From Gimesia aquarii (GTDB lineage Bacteria; Planctomycetota; Planctomycetia; Planctomycetales; Planctomycetaceae), in the NCBI RefSeq assembly GCF_007748175.1, contig NZ_CP037422.1:4480334-4544333 (forward strand): a stretch of 64,000 nt of DNA, in the 5' to 3' direction. The notes beneath the pieces were generated by a model. The model was given only the letters and a program-made list of their open reading frames with translations, did not search any database and was not told the DNA's origin. This document shows, one piece after another, positions 10,253-20,848 of this stretch. Position 1 is the first letter of the stretch, and each line of letters begins with the position of its first letter. A program made the translations under genes and the position numbers.

Positions 10253-10751
10253 GATTCCATCATGCATGAAATGTTATCGTTTTTTTGGTTGATCCAGTAA
10301 ATTCAGCTTGTCTAATTCCTGGGCAGTTTCGCTTAAACGCTAAGTCTTGATCAACTGTCAGTGTGAGGTCCTGGTAAAGATTTCATGGTTTTCTGACCAA
10401 TGATTGCGGTTACAAAAGTTTGAAAGTGCAGAAGTCATAAGTGTTTATGTGGTGTTATGACAATTCAGTTTTGATTTACCTGATCTAATACGGCACAGCA
10501 ATTGCAATTCTTAAGAATGTTTGTTTTTAATGCGCTAAAACGCTTCAGCAGATGCGAATGAATATAAATTGTTCTAATGGTGATTTGGGAATCCAAGTAT
10601 AAGTAAATTTTCAATACTTTGGTCTCTCCTCGAGATAGTTGCCTTCCCATGTCTCGATTCAAACATTGAGTTTTTCAATGAGCGCCCGCCTGCATCTGAA
10701 GCTTTCCTATATGAGTTTTGACTCAATTTAATGATTCAAGGACCGTAACTA
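10253..10751 (+). other. Intergenic region without recognised genes
   Basis: About 500 AT-rich bases between the hsp20 terminator and the HAD hydrolase gene. A 65-codon frame on the minus strand has no start signals and no recognisable sequence. The region should hold the promoter of the next gene. Confidence 0.4.
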
Positions 10752-11567
10752 ATGTTACCAGGATACTTAATTGACATGGATGGTGTGATTTACCGTGGGA
10801 CTGACCTGATCGATGGGGCAGTCGAATTTATTAATGAATTAAAAAAGAGAGATCTCCCTTTCATTTTTTTGACCAATAACAGTCAAAGAACTCGCAGGGA
10901 TGTCGTCACGAAATTATCCCGTATGGGAATCACGGTGGGTGAAGAACATATTTTTACCTGTGCGATGGCAACTGCCCGATTTCTTGCACAGAGTAAGCCC
11001 GATGGAACAGCTTACGTTATTGGAGAAGGAGGTCTGCTCCATGCTCTGCATCGCAATGGATATTCTATAGTTGATCATGATCCCGATTATGTTGTCGTTG
11101 GCGAAGGCAGGTCGATGAACTTCGAAATGATCGAAGCCGCTGTACGCATGATTGAAAATGGAGCAAAATTAATTGCCACTAATATGGATCCCAACTGTCC
11201 AACGCAAAATGGTCTCAGACCTGGGTGTGGAGCCATTGTCGCAATGTTGGAAGCGGCTACTAAGAAAAAAGCTTTCAGCGTGGGAAAGCCGAGTCCTGTT
11301 ATGATGCGCAGTGCAAGACAGGAATTGGAGATTTCTTCTGCTCAAACCACAATGATTGGCGACACAATGGAAACGGATATTCTAGGTGGTGTGGAGATGG
11401 GATATCGTTCTGTACTGGTTTTATCAGGTGGAACCTCATTGACTGATTTAGATTATTATGCCTATCAGCCCGATCTCGTCGTTGAAAGTATTGCCGATTT
11501 AAACAAAGAAGAATTCTTTCATCTGGATCAGTCACGATTTCCTAAAGTCGAACGCTTACTCGCCTGA
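10752..11567 (+). CDS. HAD-IIA family phosphatase (NagD-like)
   Basis: Haloacid-dehalogenase-type phosphatase. Motif I is DMDGVIYRG (nucleophile Asp8, general acid Asp10), motif II is the threonine in FLTNNSQRTR, motif III is the lysine in VGKPSPVMM, and motif IV is MIGDTMETDILGG. The large cap between motifs II and III places it in subclass IIA with NagD and phosphoglycolate/p-nitrophenyl phosphatases. At 271 residues it is of normal length. AAGGA lies about eleven bases before the ATG. It is flanked by gaps on both sides, so context does not reveal the substrate; nucleotide monophosphates or phosphoglycolate are the family's usual ones. Confidence 0.92.
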   Translation: MLPGYLIDMDGVIYRGTDLIDGAVEFINELKKRDLPFIFLTNNSQRTRRDVVTKLSRMGITVGEEHIFTCAMATARFLAQSKPDGTAYVIGEGGLLHALHRNGYSIVDHDPDYVVVGEGRSMNFEMIEAAVRMIENGAKLIATNMDPNCPTQNGLRPGCGAIVAMLEAATKKKAFSVGKPSPVMMRSARQELEISSAQTTMIGDTMETDILGGVEMGYRSVLVLSGGTSLTDLDYYAYQPDLVVESIADLNKEEFFHLDQSRFPKVERLLA

Positions 11568-11792
11568 TTTTTTAAATGTCGACCGTGGCATTTCCTTTTA
11601 GCGGTATAAAAGCACCCTCATTCAGAGGGAACCGGTTCTCGCGCGCATTGAGGTATTTCTAACGGTACGTTACAATTCCTGAAAATGAGGCGATTAAATA
11701 GATCTATCACTACGTTTACAAGAATCATGTTTGAACGACGCGAACTGCCTTTGAATTGAATACAGAGGGCAAATCGCAGCAGGAATACTTGA

Positions 11793-12584
11793 ATGGCACG
11801 TCTGACTCAGGCCGATTTAGCAGATCTCAACGAAGCATTTGAAGAACGAACTCCCGCTGAACTGATCCATTGGGCACAGGAAATGTTTGGCTCGCGTCTG
11901 GCAGCATTATCATCAATGCAGCGTGCAGGGTGTGTTGTCGCGCATATGTTGAGTCAGATGAAAGCGGAGATACCAATTCTGTTTGTAGATACTGGTGTTT
12001 TATATCAGGAAACATTGGAGACCCGTGATCGACTGATGAAAGAATACAATTTAGATATTGTTACTCTGGAACCAGAAAAAACAATGGCACAACAGACTGA
12101 AGAGCTGGGGGTTTTATACCTTTCAGTCGAAGGGCAGGAGCAGTGTTGTGATTTGCGAAAGACACAACCTTTAATGCAGGTTGCAGATCAATATGACGCT
12201 CTGATTGGAAGTCTACGTCGCGCTGATGGTGGCCAACGCGCGAATGTGCCTATTTTGGCAATCGACCCTGCGATGAACTGCTTGCGTGTGAACATTCTCG
12301 CAAGTTTATCCAAGGAAGAGTTTCAGGCCTACCTCGAAGAGAATCAAGTGATTACAAACCCGCTACATCAGCAAGGGTATCCAACCATTGGTTGTAATCG
12401 TTGCACAACTCCCGTAATGGAAAGCGAACCGAATCGTGCCGGACGTTGGCGGCACTTGGGACCCTGGTCTCAGTATTGCGGAATCAACCCGACTGATGTC
12501 TCGGGGAAACACGCACCCGCAATCGAATTATCACAGCATTTGGTAGATCGAATTCTGGGACGCGAAACGGACTTTATGATCTAA
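11793..12584 (+). CDS. cysH: Assimilatory APS/PAPS reductase with Fe-S cluster motif
   Basis: Thioredoxin-dependent reduction of activated sulfate to sulfite. The 263-residue protein has the adenine-nucleotide alpha hydrolase fold. A cysteine pair at 118-119 (EQCCDLRK) and CNRC at 201-204 are the four [4Fe-4S] ligands that mark enzymes acting on adenylyl sulfate (APS). The C-terminal WSQYCGIN carries the catalytic cysteine, 229, in place of the more common ECGIH. The sulfite it makes would go to the sulfite reductase encoded at about 28.4-30.1 kb. It converges with the next gene, only six bases from it. An APS rather than PAPS substrate is inferred from the cluster motif. Confidence 0.93.
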   Translation: MARLTQADLADLNEAFEERTPAELIHWAQEMFGSRLAALSSMQRAGCVVAHMLSQMKAEIPILFVDTGVLYQETLETRDRLMKEYNLDIVTLEPEKTMAQQTEELGVLYLSVEGQEQCCDLRKTQPLMQVADQYDALIGSLRRADGGQRANVPILAIDPAMNCLRVNILASLSKEEFQAYLEENQVITNPLHQQGYPTIGCNRCTTPVMESEPNRAGRWRHLGPWSQYCGINPTDVSGKHAPAIELSQHLVDRILGRETDFMI

Positions 12585-12590
12585 CGAATT

Positions 12591-13550
12591 TTACTTAGTT
12601 GTGATTCCCTGAGTGAGTTCTTTGTGTAACGTTTTGGTGGAACTTCCCCAGGCAGGGATAAATCCTGCAGCCTGACTCTTCTGAAAGAATTGTCTGCGAT
12701 CTGCTTTGGTATCTGTATATCCCAGAGTGAAGACCGATGTGAATCCGTTTTTTTGAATCTGAATCATTTCTCGTTCTTTCCCATCGATCCAGTCGCCAGT
12801 GTGAGTGTAGGCTGATTCCCATAGTAAACCATCCGGATTATGTGGATGTGATTTACTAAGATAAAGCCCTGGGACTAGGATACCAGTTTCCTCACCCACA
12901 AAAACAGATTTCCCAATCAGATTCAATCCACGATTTTGCATGATAAACTTATCCGGTGAAGATTCTTTGAATTTCCGGACCAAGTCGATCATAGCCTTGA
13001 CACTTTTTGCTCTACGAGAAACTGGCCACTCTTGTTGATTGATATAAACATCTACGGTATCGATTGTATCTAAGAATAGTCCATCAACTTTTTGATCGTA
13101 AATCTGATCGATCTTTTTGAATAGGTACTTATGCCACATGCTGTTATTAACGTCAATATGACACGATTGAAAGATTTCATTTTTTCCTATGGAGATCTTC
13201 TCTAATAAAGTTGGTTTTTTGTGTTGCTTGAGAAACTGTTTAAAGTTTGTTTTTTCTAAAGATTCTAATTCACCCACACTGATGTAGGCGATCACTTTGG
13301 CACCCACTTGGTGGGCGTGATCGATTAGTGTTGTGATCTGATTTTGGTTAAGCCCACGCAGATCAATGACAACAACTTGTCCTTTTTTAAGTTGCTCTTG
13401 TAACTGCGACATGATTTTAGGATCGCTGCCATAGTAGAGCTGAAAGCTGGTTGGGACAAAAACCTTTTCTTCTGCGCTGACAAGTGGGGCAGAAGTCGCC
13501 AGAGCTAAGTTGAATAGTATACTAAAATAGAGACACGAAAATATTTTCAT
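12591..13550 (-). CDS. Secreted GH114-like (endo-alpha-1,4-polygalactosaminidase-type) protein
   Basis: Likely an exported TIM-barrel glycosidase of the GH114/TM1410 group. The mature part contains VVIDLRG, KVIAYISVGELE and VDGLFLDTIDTVD, which match the strand ends of that barrel; the acidic residues in YISVGELE and LFLDTID are the probable catalytic ones. I chose the ATG at 13550 because AGAGGAA lies 8 bases upstream and it gives a clean signal peptide (MKIFSCLYFSILFNLALA, cut near VSA). An ATG at 13586 with AAAGGA is an alternative. Longer frames would overlap the start of the divergent sulfatase. The substrate is unknown. Confidence 0.8.
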   Translation of the reverse strand: MKIFSCLYFSILFNLALATSAPLVSAEEKVFVPTSFQLYYGSDPKIMSQLQEQLKKGQVVVIDLRGLNQNQITTLIDHAHQVGAKVIAYISVGELESLEKTNFKQFLKQHKKPTLLEKISIGKNEIFQSCHIDVNNSMWHKYLFKKIDQIYDQKVDGLFLDTIDTVDVYINQQEWPVSRRAKSVKAMIDLVRKFKESSPDKFIMQNRGLNLIGKSVFVGEETGILVPGLYLSKSHPHNPDGLLWESAYTHTGDWIDGKEREMIQIQKNGFTSVFTLGYTDTKADRRQFFQKSQAAGFIPAWGSSTKTLHKELTQGITTK

Positions 13551-13665
13551 CAAGCCGGTTCCTCTGGATGTGGTTTGTGTTTTCATCGAGTCCTTTGTTA
13601 TTCTAAATGATATCAAAATCATACAGAAGCTATAGACTCTCTTATTTTCAACTGGAAGATCAACC

Positions 13666-15165
13666 ATGTATAGAGACCAAACTAATAACCAGACGATTTT
13701 CAGCATCTTGACTTTCGTCCTGATCAGCTGGATCGTTTCAACGAGCTGTTTCGCAGCAGCAAAGAATCCTCCCAATATTGTTCTGATTGTCAGCGATGAT
13801 CAAGGATATAAAGACCTGGGTTGTTTTGGCAGCCAGGAAGTGATCACTCCCCACTTGGATCGTTTAGCCAAAGAAGGAGCCAGACTTACGAATTTCTATG
13901 TGACCTGGCCTGCCTGTACTCCTAGTCGAGGTAGTTTATTGACGGGACGTTATCCACAACGGAATGGTATCTATGACATGATTCGAAATGAAGCACCTGA
14001 CTATGGTCATAAATATAAGCCCGAAGAGTATGAAGTCACCTTTGAGCGAATCGGTGGCATGGATGTACGAGAGAAGTTACTGCCGCAATTATTGAAAGCC
14101 TCCGGTTATGTCAGCGGGATTTACGGTAAATGGGACTTAGGAGTACATAAACGCTTTCTTCCCTTAGCTCGTGGATTTGATGATTTCTATGGGTTCACAA
14201 ATACTGGCATCGATTATTTCACACATGAACGTTATGGCGTCCCCTCAATGTTTAGAAATAATGAACTTACCGAAGAAGATAAAGGAGAATATTGTACCTA
14301 TCTCTTTCAGCGCGATGCCGTTCGATTTTTAAAAGAGAACCACCAAAAACCATTCTTTCTTTATTTACCTTTTAATGCACCACATGGAGCATCAAGCCTC
14401 GATCCTCGTATTCGTGGTGGTGCCCAGGCACCGGAAAAATATAAAAAAATGTATCCTCATTTGAAAGACAGCCTCGTTACGAAAAAAAAGACGGGACGCT
14501 ACGAATTTCGTGAGAGCTCCAAAGGGCCTGTGATCGCGCAGGGGGTTTCAGCTAGCAAACGGCGTTTGGAGTATGTCGCTTCTATTACTTGCATGGATGC
14601 CGCCATTGGCGAAGTTTTGGATTTGCTTGATGAATACAAAATTGCAGATAATACCATTGTCGTTTTCTTTTCTGATAATGGAGGTGGGGGAGGATCAGAC
14701 AATTCACCTCTTAAAGGTAAAAAAGGGATGATGTTCGAAGGGGGCATACGGGTTCCCTGTATCGTGCGATACCCAAAAAAAATTAAGGCGGGTACAGTCA
14801 ATGAAGGATTACTCACCTCATTGGAATTAGTGCCCACATTCCTCAAGGAAGCAGACATTCCATTACCTGAAGAGATTGTCTTTGATGGATACGATATGTT
14901 GCCGACGTTGATGGAACAAGGAGAGTCTCCTCGAAAGGAAATGTACTGGCAACGCCGGGCTGATAAAGCAGCGCGGGTGGGAAACTGGAAGTGGGTAGAA
15001 TCAGCTAAAGGAGATGGTCTGTTTAATCTTTCGCAGGACGTGGGGGAGAAACATGATCTTTCAAAATCACATCCTGAAAAGCTGAAAGAGATGAAAGCTT
15101 ACTTTGCTAACTGGAAAAAAGAAATGGCCGAAGCGGAACCACGTGGACCGTTTCGTGATTTTTAG
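13666..15165 (+). CDS. Secreted sulfatase (arylsulfatase family)
   Basis: Hydrolyses sulfate esters, in planctomycetes typically of algal polysaccharides. A signal peptide (about residues 1-30, ending CFAAA) is followed by NIVLIVSDDQGYKDLG with the metal-binding aspartates. CTPSRGSLLTGRYP carries Cys84, the residue turned into formylglycine by the sulfatase-activating enzyme. YGKWDLG and VVFFSDNGGGG are further active-site blocks. At 499 residues it has normal length. GGAAG lies 8 bases before the ATG. It diverges from the GH114-like gene and may share a control region with it. Clustering with secreted carbohydrate-active proteins suggests polysaccharide breakdown (inference). Confidence 0.96.
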   Translation: MYRDQTNNQTIFSILTFVLISWIVSTSCFAAAKNPPNIVLIVSDDQGYKDLGCFGSQEVITPHLDRLAKEGARLTNFYVTWPACTPSRGSLLTGRYPQRNGIYDMIRNEAPDYGHKYKPEEYEVTFERIGGMDVREKLLPQLLKASGYVSGIYGKWDLGVHKRFLPLARGFDDFYGFTNTGIDYFTHERYGVPSMFRNNELTEEDKGEYCTYLFQRDAVRFLKENHQKPFFLYLPFNAPHGASSLDPRIRGGAQAPEKYKKMYPHLKDSLVTKKKTGRYEFRESSKGPVIAQGVSASKRRLEYVASITCMDAAIGEVLDLLDEYKIADNTIVVFFSDNGGGGGSDNSPLKGKKGMMFEGGIRVPCIVRYPKKIKAGTVNEGLLTSLELVPTFLKEADIPLPEEIVFDGYDMLPTLMEQGESPRKEMYWQRRADKAARVGNWKWVESAKGDGLFNLSQDVGEKHDLSKSHPEKLKEMKAYFANWKKEMAEAEPRGPFRDF

Positions 15166-15182
15166 TTACAAACTCCTTTACT

Positions 15183-18089
15183 TTAAGGATTCACTTTAGT
15201 CAGGAGTCTCTGTTTACGAGTTGGTAACTTGACTAATGTGTCAAGTGGCAGATTCTTCTCGACGAGTTCCACTCCGCAAATCAGGGGTTTCCCCTTGGTT
15301 GCTGTGAAGGCTAAGTTCAACGTGCCAGCAAGGGGAGTTTGAGAGAACTCGCGAACATGAATATGGTGTCCGGCTTGTGTTTCCTGGTAGATATCTAAAT
15401 CTTTAATCAGTGGCTTCCCATTTAGGGAAACGCTGAAGATGCGTTGTTCTGTTGTGGAGAATTCAGGCTCTACAAAATAGAGACGTAATGTATAATTTGA
15501 GCGTTTTAAGTTTTTCAGGGTGATGCTCTTAACTCCACTGATTCCAGATGCGCCCACCCAGGGCCAGCCGCGCCCACCTTCTACCCAGAGTGAATGCTGA
15601 TAGAAGGGGGTAACATTCTTCGGTTCTATTGTAAGATCAAGTTCGGGAGAAGGGCCTCCTACACTGGGGGCGTCAAGCCAAAGAGTTCCCCGATCTGTTT
15701 TTCGATCGCCGGGAGCACCAAAATTTAAACCCACTCGGCGAATTTCTTTTGCCTCACTTTTGCCCCAAACCATCCATTGTTCATACACTTCGGGCATCGA
15801 AATTAAAGAAAGACCAACTGGTAATGGATAACTGCAGGTACATCCCTGAAAATAATAAGGTACGTTCAACAATCCGTTGGCAGGAACAATGCTGTTCGTG
15901 CAGCCGGAACGGGGGCCGCTGATGTGTATGGTACCACTTTCTACACGCTTGTCATAAAAGGCGGCTGTCCCGGATCGCATGGTATAGAGATAACTATAAT
16001 CAACACCTCCATCACAGCCGTAGCTTTTGGGAAACGCACGCGGTTCTGACTGACCGGTTAAAGGGTTCGTACGTTCGCCGATTACCGGAGGTGCAGGGCT
16101 CCAGTCATTTTTCTGGTAAGGCGGTCGGTACTGACTGGGTTGTTTTTGCGTTTGATCCCGTGTTGGCAATTCCTTAACGAGTGTTTTCGCCTGTTTTTCG
16201 TTGAGTGTCCTACCAGTATAAACATCAGAATATTGAGGTTTAAGTAATTTATAAGGTGGACGAATTCCAGCAGGATAACCTTGCCAGTACTTAGAGTGTG
16301 AGATCATCACACCGTCAACAAACATAGGTTGGGGGGCTCGTTTGAAATTTCCGACGCTGTCGTCATACCAGAGCACACCTACAGGTGCTTTCACTAATTC
16401 ATCTGGACTCGACCAGCCTCCGGTATAATTCGTTGAACCGGGAATCGCACCTGCTTTTTCGATGACCGTGTATCCGCTGTGTCGTGAAATTTGTGCCTGG
16501 GACAAGTCTCGAAATTCCTCTTTTAATTTAGAATGAGTCTCTTCCGTGCAATTTAACAGGAGACTGCCTCCATAAGGTCTAAGAGAGGGATACAAATTTG
16601 TTACCAGTTGTAAAAATGATTCAAAGCCTGAGTGCTGAGGCTCCTGAGCAATGATCAGCTGCGCAAAGTAAGCTGGCATCTCAAAGTCTGACAGCGGTCC
16701 TTCGATAAAAGAAATTTCAGAGGCGGTCCAACCTTGATTATAGTACGTATGTCGGAGTGTTTTGGCCTGATCCAGGTCAGATTCCAAGGCAACAATGTAA
16801 AGAGATTTGTCTGTAAGTAACCCTTCAATCAGCTTTGTGTCAGGTATCCCTGCCAGCAACACGTTTCCCCCTCCAGCAACTCGTTTAGAAATGACGGATG
16901 GCAATTGGGAACCTGTTGCTTGAGGTTGTGTCGTTTCTTGACGATTCAAAGCGGGGGAGACATGCTTTTGCGTTGATACTTTTTCAGAACCTAAGCAGTA
17001 GATACTCCCTTCAAGCGTGGTAATCAATAATCGGTTGGACGCTACCAGCATTGAATGAATTGTTCCTGTCACTCCCGGATATTGTTTTTGATAGGTAAGT
17101 TGTTTTTCTCCTGCTTGAATCTGCTGACGTATCCCACGTTTTCCGTCCGGGCCATAGTTTTGCCCGTTTTCATGTCGCGCGGAATTAACGTCTCGATCAA
17201 ATAACAGATCTGATTTTGGGGCTTCGGTTTCACCACGCCGCGCCGCCTTACCTGCTGCCGTGAACCAGCCTCCTGGTTTACGCCCCGCTTTAGGGAGTTG
17301 GAATTCAATGAGTTCTCCGGTTTGTTTATTGAGGCGAGCTGGGAATGCAGTGCCACAGGGAACGATCAATTCGTCGCCTGTAATGAGCAAGTATCCCTGC
17401 GGAGTCACTCCACCAAAGGCTTCTGCTGCGTGAGGATGTTGTCCATAAATGTATCCCAGTCGATCATTGATCCAACGGCGCTCCCCAGTCTCTGCATTCA
17501 ATGCATAAATAAATATGCCTTCAAACGGCCAGACACCGGCTGCGAAATAAATGGTGTCTTCATCAACCACTGGTCCACCTCGTACAGGCCAGACTGAGAT
17601 GAGTCTACGATTACCCAGAATCAGACGGCTGGAAGGAACCGCTTGAAATTTCCACTGTAGCGCGCCAGTTTGAGCAGCCAGTGAATAAAGATAGCCATCA
17701 TCTGAGCCAAATAGTACAGAGTCTTTCCAAGCTACAGGAGCCAGGCGAACAGGACCGTTAGTATAAAATCGCCAGAGTTCTTTGCCTGTTTTGACATCGA
17801 GGGCAGTGACTGAATTTGTATCGGATGAACCATAAAAGAGGATTCCATTTTTAACGATGGGTTCATATCCGGCATCAAATTGTAGACGAGCATTTTTGAA
17901 CGCGGGGTCTAGTTGCGGTAAATGATGTACCCAATGGACGTGTAGCGTATCCGGAATCGTTTGCTCTGTTTTTGCAGAACGTTGCGCATTCAAACGCCAC
18001 ATGGGCCAGTCGCTGGCTTGAGTCGGTCCAAGAAGCGTATGAAGAAATAACAGCGTAAAGATCATTTGGTATGAAAAGATATTTGGCAT
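15183..18089 (-). CDS. Secreted PQQ-type beta-propeller with methyltransferase-like insertion and malectin-like C-terminus
   Basis: 968 residues. A signal peptide ends near TQAS and is followed by DWPMWRLNAQRS, a common opening of planctomycete propellers. Residues about 60-360 hold PQQ/quinoprotein-like repeats (TGKELWRF, TGALQWKFQ, TGERRWIND). Residues about 405-540 (GNVLLAGIPDTKLIEGLL through LLLNC) resemble a SAM-methyltransferase Rossmann domain without a clear Gly-rich loop, inserted before the propeller resumes near 550. The last 150 residues (LDLTIEPKNVTPFYQH through GVELVE) look like a malectin/carbohydrate-binding sandwich. AAAGG lies 9 bases before the ATG. It converges with the sulfatase gene. 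Its function is unknown; sugar binding at the cell surface is inferred. Confidence 0.82.
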   Translation of the reverse strand: MPNIFSYQMIFTLLFLHTLLGPTQASDWPMWRLNAQRSAKTEQTIPDTLHVHWVHHLPQLDPAFKNARLQFDAGYEPIVKNGILFYGSSDTNSVTALDVKTGKELWRFYTNGPVRLAPVAWKDSVLFGSDDGYLYSLAAQTGALQWKFQAVPSSRLILGNRRLISVWPVRGGPVVDEDTIYFAAGVWPFEGIFIYALNAETGERRWINDRLGYIYGQHPHAAEAFGGVTPQGYLLITGDELIVPCGTAFPARLNKQTGELIEFQLPKAGRKPGGWFTAAGKAARRGETEAPKSDLLFDRDVNSARHENGQNYGPDGKRGIRQQIQAGEKQLTYQKQYPGVTGTIHSMLVASNRLLITTLEGSIYCLGSEKVSTQKHVSPALNRQETTQPQATGSQLPSVISKRVAGGGNVLLAGIPDTKLIEGLLTDKSLYIVALESDLDQAKTLRHTYYNQGWTASEISFIEGPLSDFEMPAYFAQLIIAQEPQHSGFESFLQLVTNLYPSLRPYGGSLLLNCTEETHSKLKEEFRDLSQAQISRHSGYTVIEKAGAIPGSTNYTGGWSSPDELVKAPVGVLWYDDSVGNFKRAPQPMFVDGVMISHSKYWQGYPAGIRPPYKLLKPQYSDVYTGRTLNEKQAKTLVKELPTRDQTQKQPSQYRPPYQKNDWSPAPPVIGERTNPLTGQSEPRAFPKSYGCDGGVDYSYLYTMRSGTAAFYDKRVESGTIHISGPRSGCTNSIVPANGLLNVPYYFQGCTCSYPLPVGLSLISMPEVYEQWMVWGKSEAKEIRRVGLNFGAPGDRKTDRGTLWLDAPSVGGPSPELDLTIEPKNVTPFYQHSLWVEGGRGWPWVGASGISGVKSITLKNLKRSNYTLRLYFVEPEFSTTEQRIFSVSLNGKPLIKDLDIYQETQAGHHIHVREFSQTPLAGTLNLAFTATKGKPLICGVELVEKNLPLDTLVKLPTRKQRLLTKVNP

Positions 18090-18180
18090 CAGCCGAACCT
18101 TTTTGGAAGGTATGATGATTTCGGTAAGGTGAGGGGGGGAATCGTTCTCTCTACCAAATTAACAAGAGTAGAGACGTCAT

Positions 18181-18837
18181 TCAACTCTTTGATTCAATAC
18201 TCTTTTCAGCAGAAGTATTATTTGAGTCAGATCGAACAACTTGCCGACTGGCCCAGATGGCTGCCAGGCAACACAGAATCAGTTCAATGAACCAGAAGAG
18301 ATGAGGCCAGGGGGCCTTCAGGTTGGCGATGGCAGAAATCCGATGTTTTAAGTAGGATGAGATTTTGAGTAGATCCTTTTCTCTTTTTCTCCGTTCCGTT
18401 TTTGCTTCTCGAATCTGTTTTAATACCTGCTCATAGTCTTTTCGTGCTTTAGGATCTTCAGGTGGTTCACTGGTTGCAATCACGCGGTCGATGGCAAACG
18501 ATGTTTGATCTGCTTTGAACCGTTTTAGTGTCATTTCCCGATAGCGTTGGTGAGATAAGTACAGAACGAGTGATTGACCCAAAATGGTCAAACAAACAAT
18601 AACGAGAATCAATGTCTTCTTAACAGAGAGTTCAAACTTGATCGCCAAGGTCGTTAAAACACCACCTGAAATTAATCCATAGACTACGGCATAGACGAGT
18701 AGTAGTTTGAGGCGTTCAGGGAGATGGACTGCCAACAGAGAGAGGGCCGTTATGAGTACCGTTGCGATAATCAACCATTGAATAAAGCTGGCTTTTTGAT
18801 TCGGCTGGCGTTGAGGTTCTGTTGACTGATCCGTCAT
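18181..18837 (-). CDS. Membrane protein with coiled coil, trpS-linked
   Basis: 218 residues, no family recognised. Three hydrophobic segments (about residues 18-38, 45-65 and 73-95) precede a charged helical stretch rich in Lys, Arg and Glu (about 100-170, probable coiled coil), and one more membrane segment lies near 182-200. The open frame runs upstream through trpS, but the ATG at 18837 starts ten bases after the trpS stop, and only from there does the sequence stop mirroring trpS. It is very likely co-transcribed with trpS; the role is unknown. Confidence 0.75.
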   Translation of the reverse strand: MTDQSTEPQRQPNQKASFIQWLIIATVLITALSLLAVHLPERLKLLLVYAVVYGLISGGVLTTLAIKFELSVKKTLILVIVCLTILGQSLVLYLSHQRYREMTLKRFKADQTSFAIDRVIATSEPPEDPKARKDYEQVLKQIREAKTERRKREKDLLKISSYLKHRISAIANLKAPWPHLFWFIELILCCLAAIWASRQVVRSDSNNTSAEKSIESKS

Positions 18838-18847
18838 AGTTTCGATT

Positions 18848-19828
18848 TCATAGCGAGAAATGAGTAGTGGATAAACCACAGGCGGATTGAACACGTTCCA
18901 GGACTTCCTTGCCTTTTTCTCTGGCGGTTCTCGCTCCTTCACTGAGAATATCATTGACTGTGTCGGTGTCTGCGGAAAGTTGTTCTCGTCTTTCTCTTGC
19001 TTCCCTAAAGTATTCGAGAGCCGCTTCATGAACCGCCTGTTTGGCGTCGCCATAACCCATGCCTCCTGCACGATAGCGGGCTGCCAGCTCTGCCTGCTGA
19101 CTCTCATTTGCGAACAATTTATAGAGAGCGAATACCGAACAACTGTCTGGGTCTTTGGGATCTTCCAGAGTTGCAGAGTCTGTTTTGATAGACATCACTT
19201 TTTTACGTTGTTTTTTAGGGGGCTCAAAAATTTCAATGACATTGCGATAACTTTTTGACATCTTTTCGCCATCGATACCTGGTACTTTTGCTGAAGAATC
19301 CAGGACTCTTGATTCTGGAATGGTGATTGTTTCACGAAACAAAGTGTTAAACCTTTGTGCCAGATCTCGTGTCACTTCGACATGTTGGATTTGATCCTGG
19401 CCTACGGGGACCAGATCGCTGTCGTACAGTAAAATGTCTGCTGCCATTAAAACTGGATACGTAAATAAACCTGCATCAGCGGCAATGCCTTTCGCTTTTT
19501 TATCTTTGTAAGCATGACATTTTTCCAAAAGGCTCATTTGAGTGATTGTCATCAAGATCCATGTTAAACTAGTGACCTCGGGAATATCTGATTGTCGAAA
19601 CAGTGTGGCCCGTTTGGGATCCAGACCCAGGGCAAGAAGATCAATGGCAGCTTCCTGTGTGTTCTGTCGAAGCTGATCTGCATTTCGAATTGTGGTTAAT
19701 GCGTGTAAATCTGCGATGAAATAAAAAGCCTGATCATTGTCTTGCAGATCAATGTATTGCTTGATCGCTCCGAAATAATTCCCCCAATGAAAGCGGCCTG
19801 TTGGCTGAATTCCCGATAACACACGCAT
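18848..19828 (-). CDS. trpS: Tryptophanyl-tRNA synthetase
   Basis: Charges tRNA-Trp with tryptophan in the cytoplasm. Class I synthetase of 326 residues, the standard bacterial size. The HIGH-type signature is HWGN at residues 14-17 ([17 protein letters not shown]), and the second is KMSKS in [11 protein letters not shown] near residue 197. [14 protein letters not shown] and [10 protein letters not shown] blocks follow as in other TrpRS. It is first in a probable two-gene unit with the membrane protein ten bases downstream. I looked for a tryptophan-rich leader in the 81 bases upstream and saw none. Confidence 0.97.
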   Translation of the reverse strand: MRVLSGIQPTGRFHWGNYFGAIKQYIDLQDNDQAFYFIADLHALTTIRNADQLRQNTQEAAIDLLALGLDPKRATLFRQSDIPEVTSLTWILMTITQMSLLEKCHAYKDKKAKGIAADAGLFTYPVLMAADILLYDSDLVPVGQDQIQHVEVTRDLAQRFNTLFRETITIPESRVLDSSAKVPGIDGEKMSKSYRNVIEIFEPPKKQRKKVMSIKTDSATLEDPKDPDSCSVFALYKLFANESQQAELAARYRAGGMGYGDAKQAVHEAALEYFREARERREQLSADTDTVNDILSEGARTAREKGKEVLERVQSACGLSTTHFSL

Positions 19829-19909
19829 GAGTCAGTTCTCTTTTTCGCTATGTAATCAATTGTTGATTAAAACAGGGTTACTGTAAGAGTAAAACAATTA
19901 GCAAGTTGG

Positions 19910-20848
19910 TTATCTTTCAGGATACACGAGAGATCCTACAAGTTCACTCACTCGTGTGCATTTTTCCTCAAGGACAACTTGTTCCAGCTCTCCAACCAAT
20001 TGTGTTGCAAGACCTGGGTTATAAAAATTGGCTGTACCAATTTGAACAGCGGAGGCACCTGCGACGATGAACTCCATTACATCGTCAATGTTGGCAATGC
20101 CCCCGACACCGATGATCGGAATGTCTAATGCACGAGAAACCTGACAGACAATTCGTAGAGCGACTGGCTTAATGGCAGGACCGCTGAGGCCACCAAACAC
20201 GCCTCCCAAAATGGGCTTTTTGTGACGCCAGTCGATCGCGGTTCCTTGAACCGTATTGATCAGAGAGACAGCATCAGCACCTCCTGAGGCGGCTGCCTGC
20301 GCAATTTCAACGACACTGGTTACATTAGGAGTCAATTTCGCAATGATGGGCAGCTGACAGCTCTCAGTGACCTGTTTGAGCATTTTCTCTGTCAAATCTG
20401 GTTGTGTGCCAAAATCAACGCCCCCACTGACATTCGGGCAAGAGATATTTAACTCCAATGCTGCAATCTGATCTTGAAAGGAATTAAGTCGTGCAGCCAT
20501 CACTGCCATCTCATCAATGGTGCGGCCTGCTATGTTGACGATTAACGAGGTGTCGAGCGAGGCGAGATAGTTGAGATGTTTTTCCAGAAACAGATCGATT
20601 CCATCGTTATCTAAACCAATCGAATTTAATAGTCCTGCACTCGTTTCAATGGTCCGTGGTGGAGGGTTTCCAATTCGTGGTTCTGTCGTAATTGTCTTGG
20701 GAATAATTCCACCGAGTTGGGAGAAGTCGAGGAATGGTTCCATTTCTCGAGCATAGCCAAATGTACCCGATGCGACCAGAATAGGATTTTTTAGATGCAG
20801 GCGGTTCAGAGTAACTGATAATAGATCCGTTTGGGTAGGGGCGTTCAT
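19910..20848 (-). CDS. pyrD: Dihydroorotate dehydrogenase, class 1 (1B-like catalytic subunit)
   Basis: Oxidises dihydroorotate to orotate in pyrimidine synthesis with FMN. The 312-residue barrel has [44 protein letters not shown] (active-site cysteine) and [26 protein letters not shown], the phosphate/FMN-binding end. Soluble length and the cysteine fit class 1B, which normally pairs with the PyrK electron-transfer subunit. No pyrK is adjacent, so the partner must be elsewhere or absent. Transcribed in the same direction as trpS, after 81 bases. Confidence 0.94.
   Translation of the reverse strand: MNAPTQTDLLSVTLNRLHLKNPILVASGTFGYAREMEPFLDFSQLGGIIPKTITTEPRIGNPPPRTIETSAGLLNSIGLDNDGIDLFLEKHLNYLASLDTSLIVNIAGRTIDEMAVMAARLNSFQDQIAALELNISCPNVSGGVDFGTQPDLTEKMLKQVTESCQLPIIAKLTPNVTSVVEIAQAAASGGADAVSLINTVQGTAIDWRHKKPILGGVFGGLSGPAIKPVALRIVCQVSRALDIPIIGVGGIANIDDVMEFIVAGASAVQIGTANFYNPGLATQLVGELEQVVLEEKCTRVSELVGSLVYPER

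Noticed and set aside
18838..19107. Upstream extension of the 218-residue membrane protein through trpS
   Set aside because: The extra 90 residues are trpS read in another frame; the ATG at 18837 lies just after the trpS stop.
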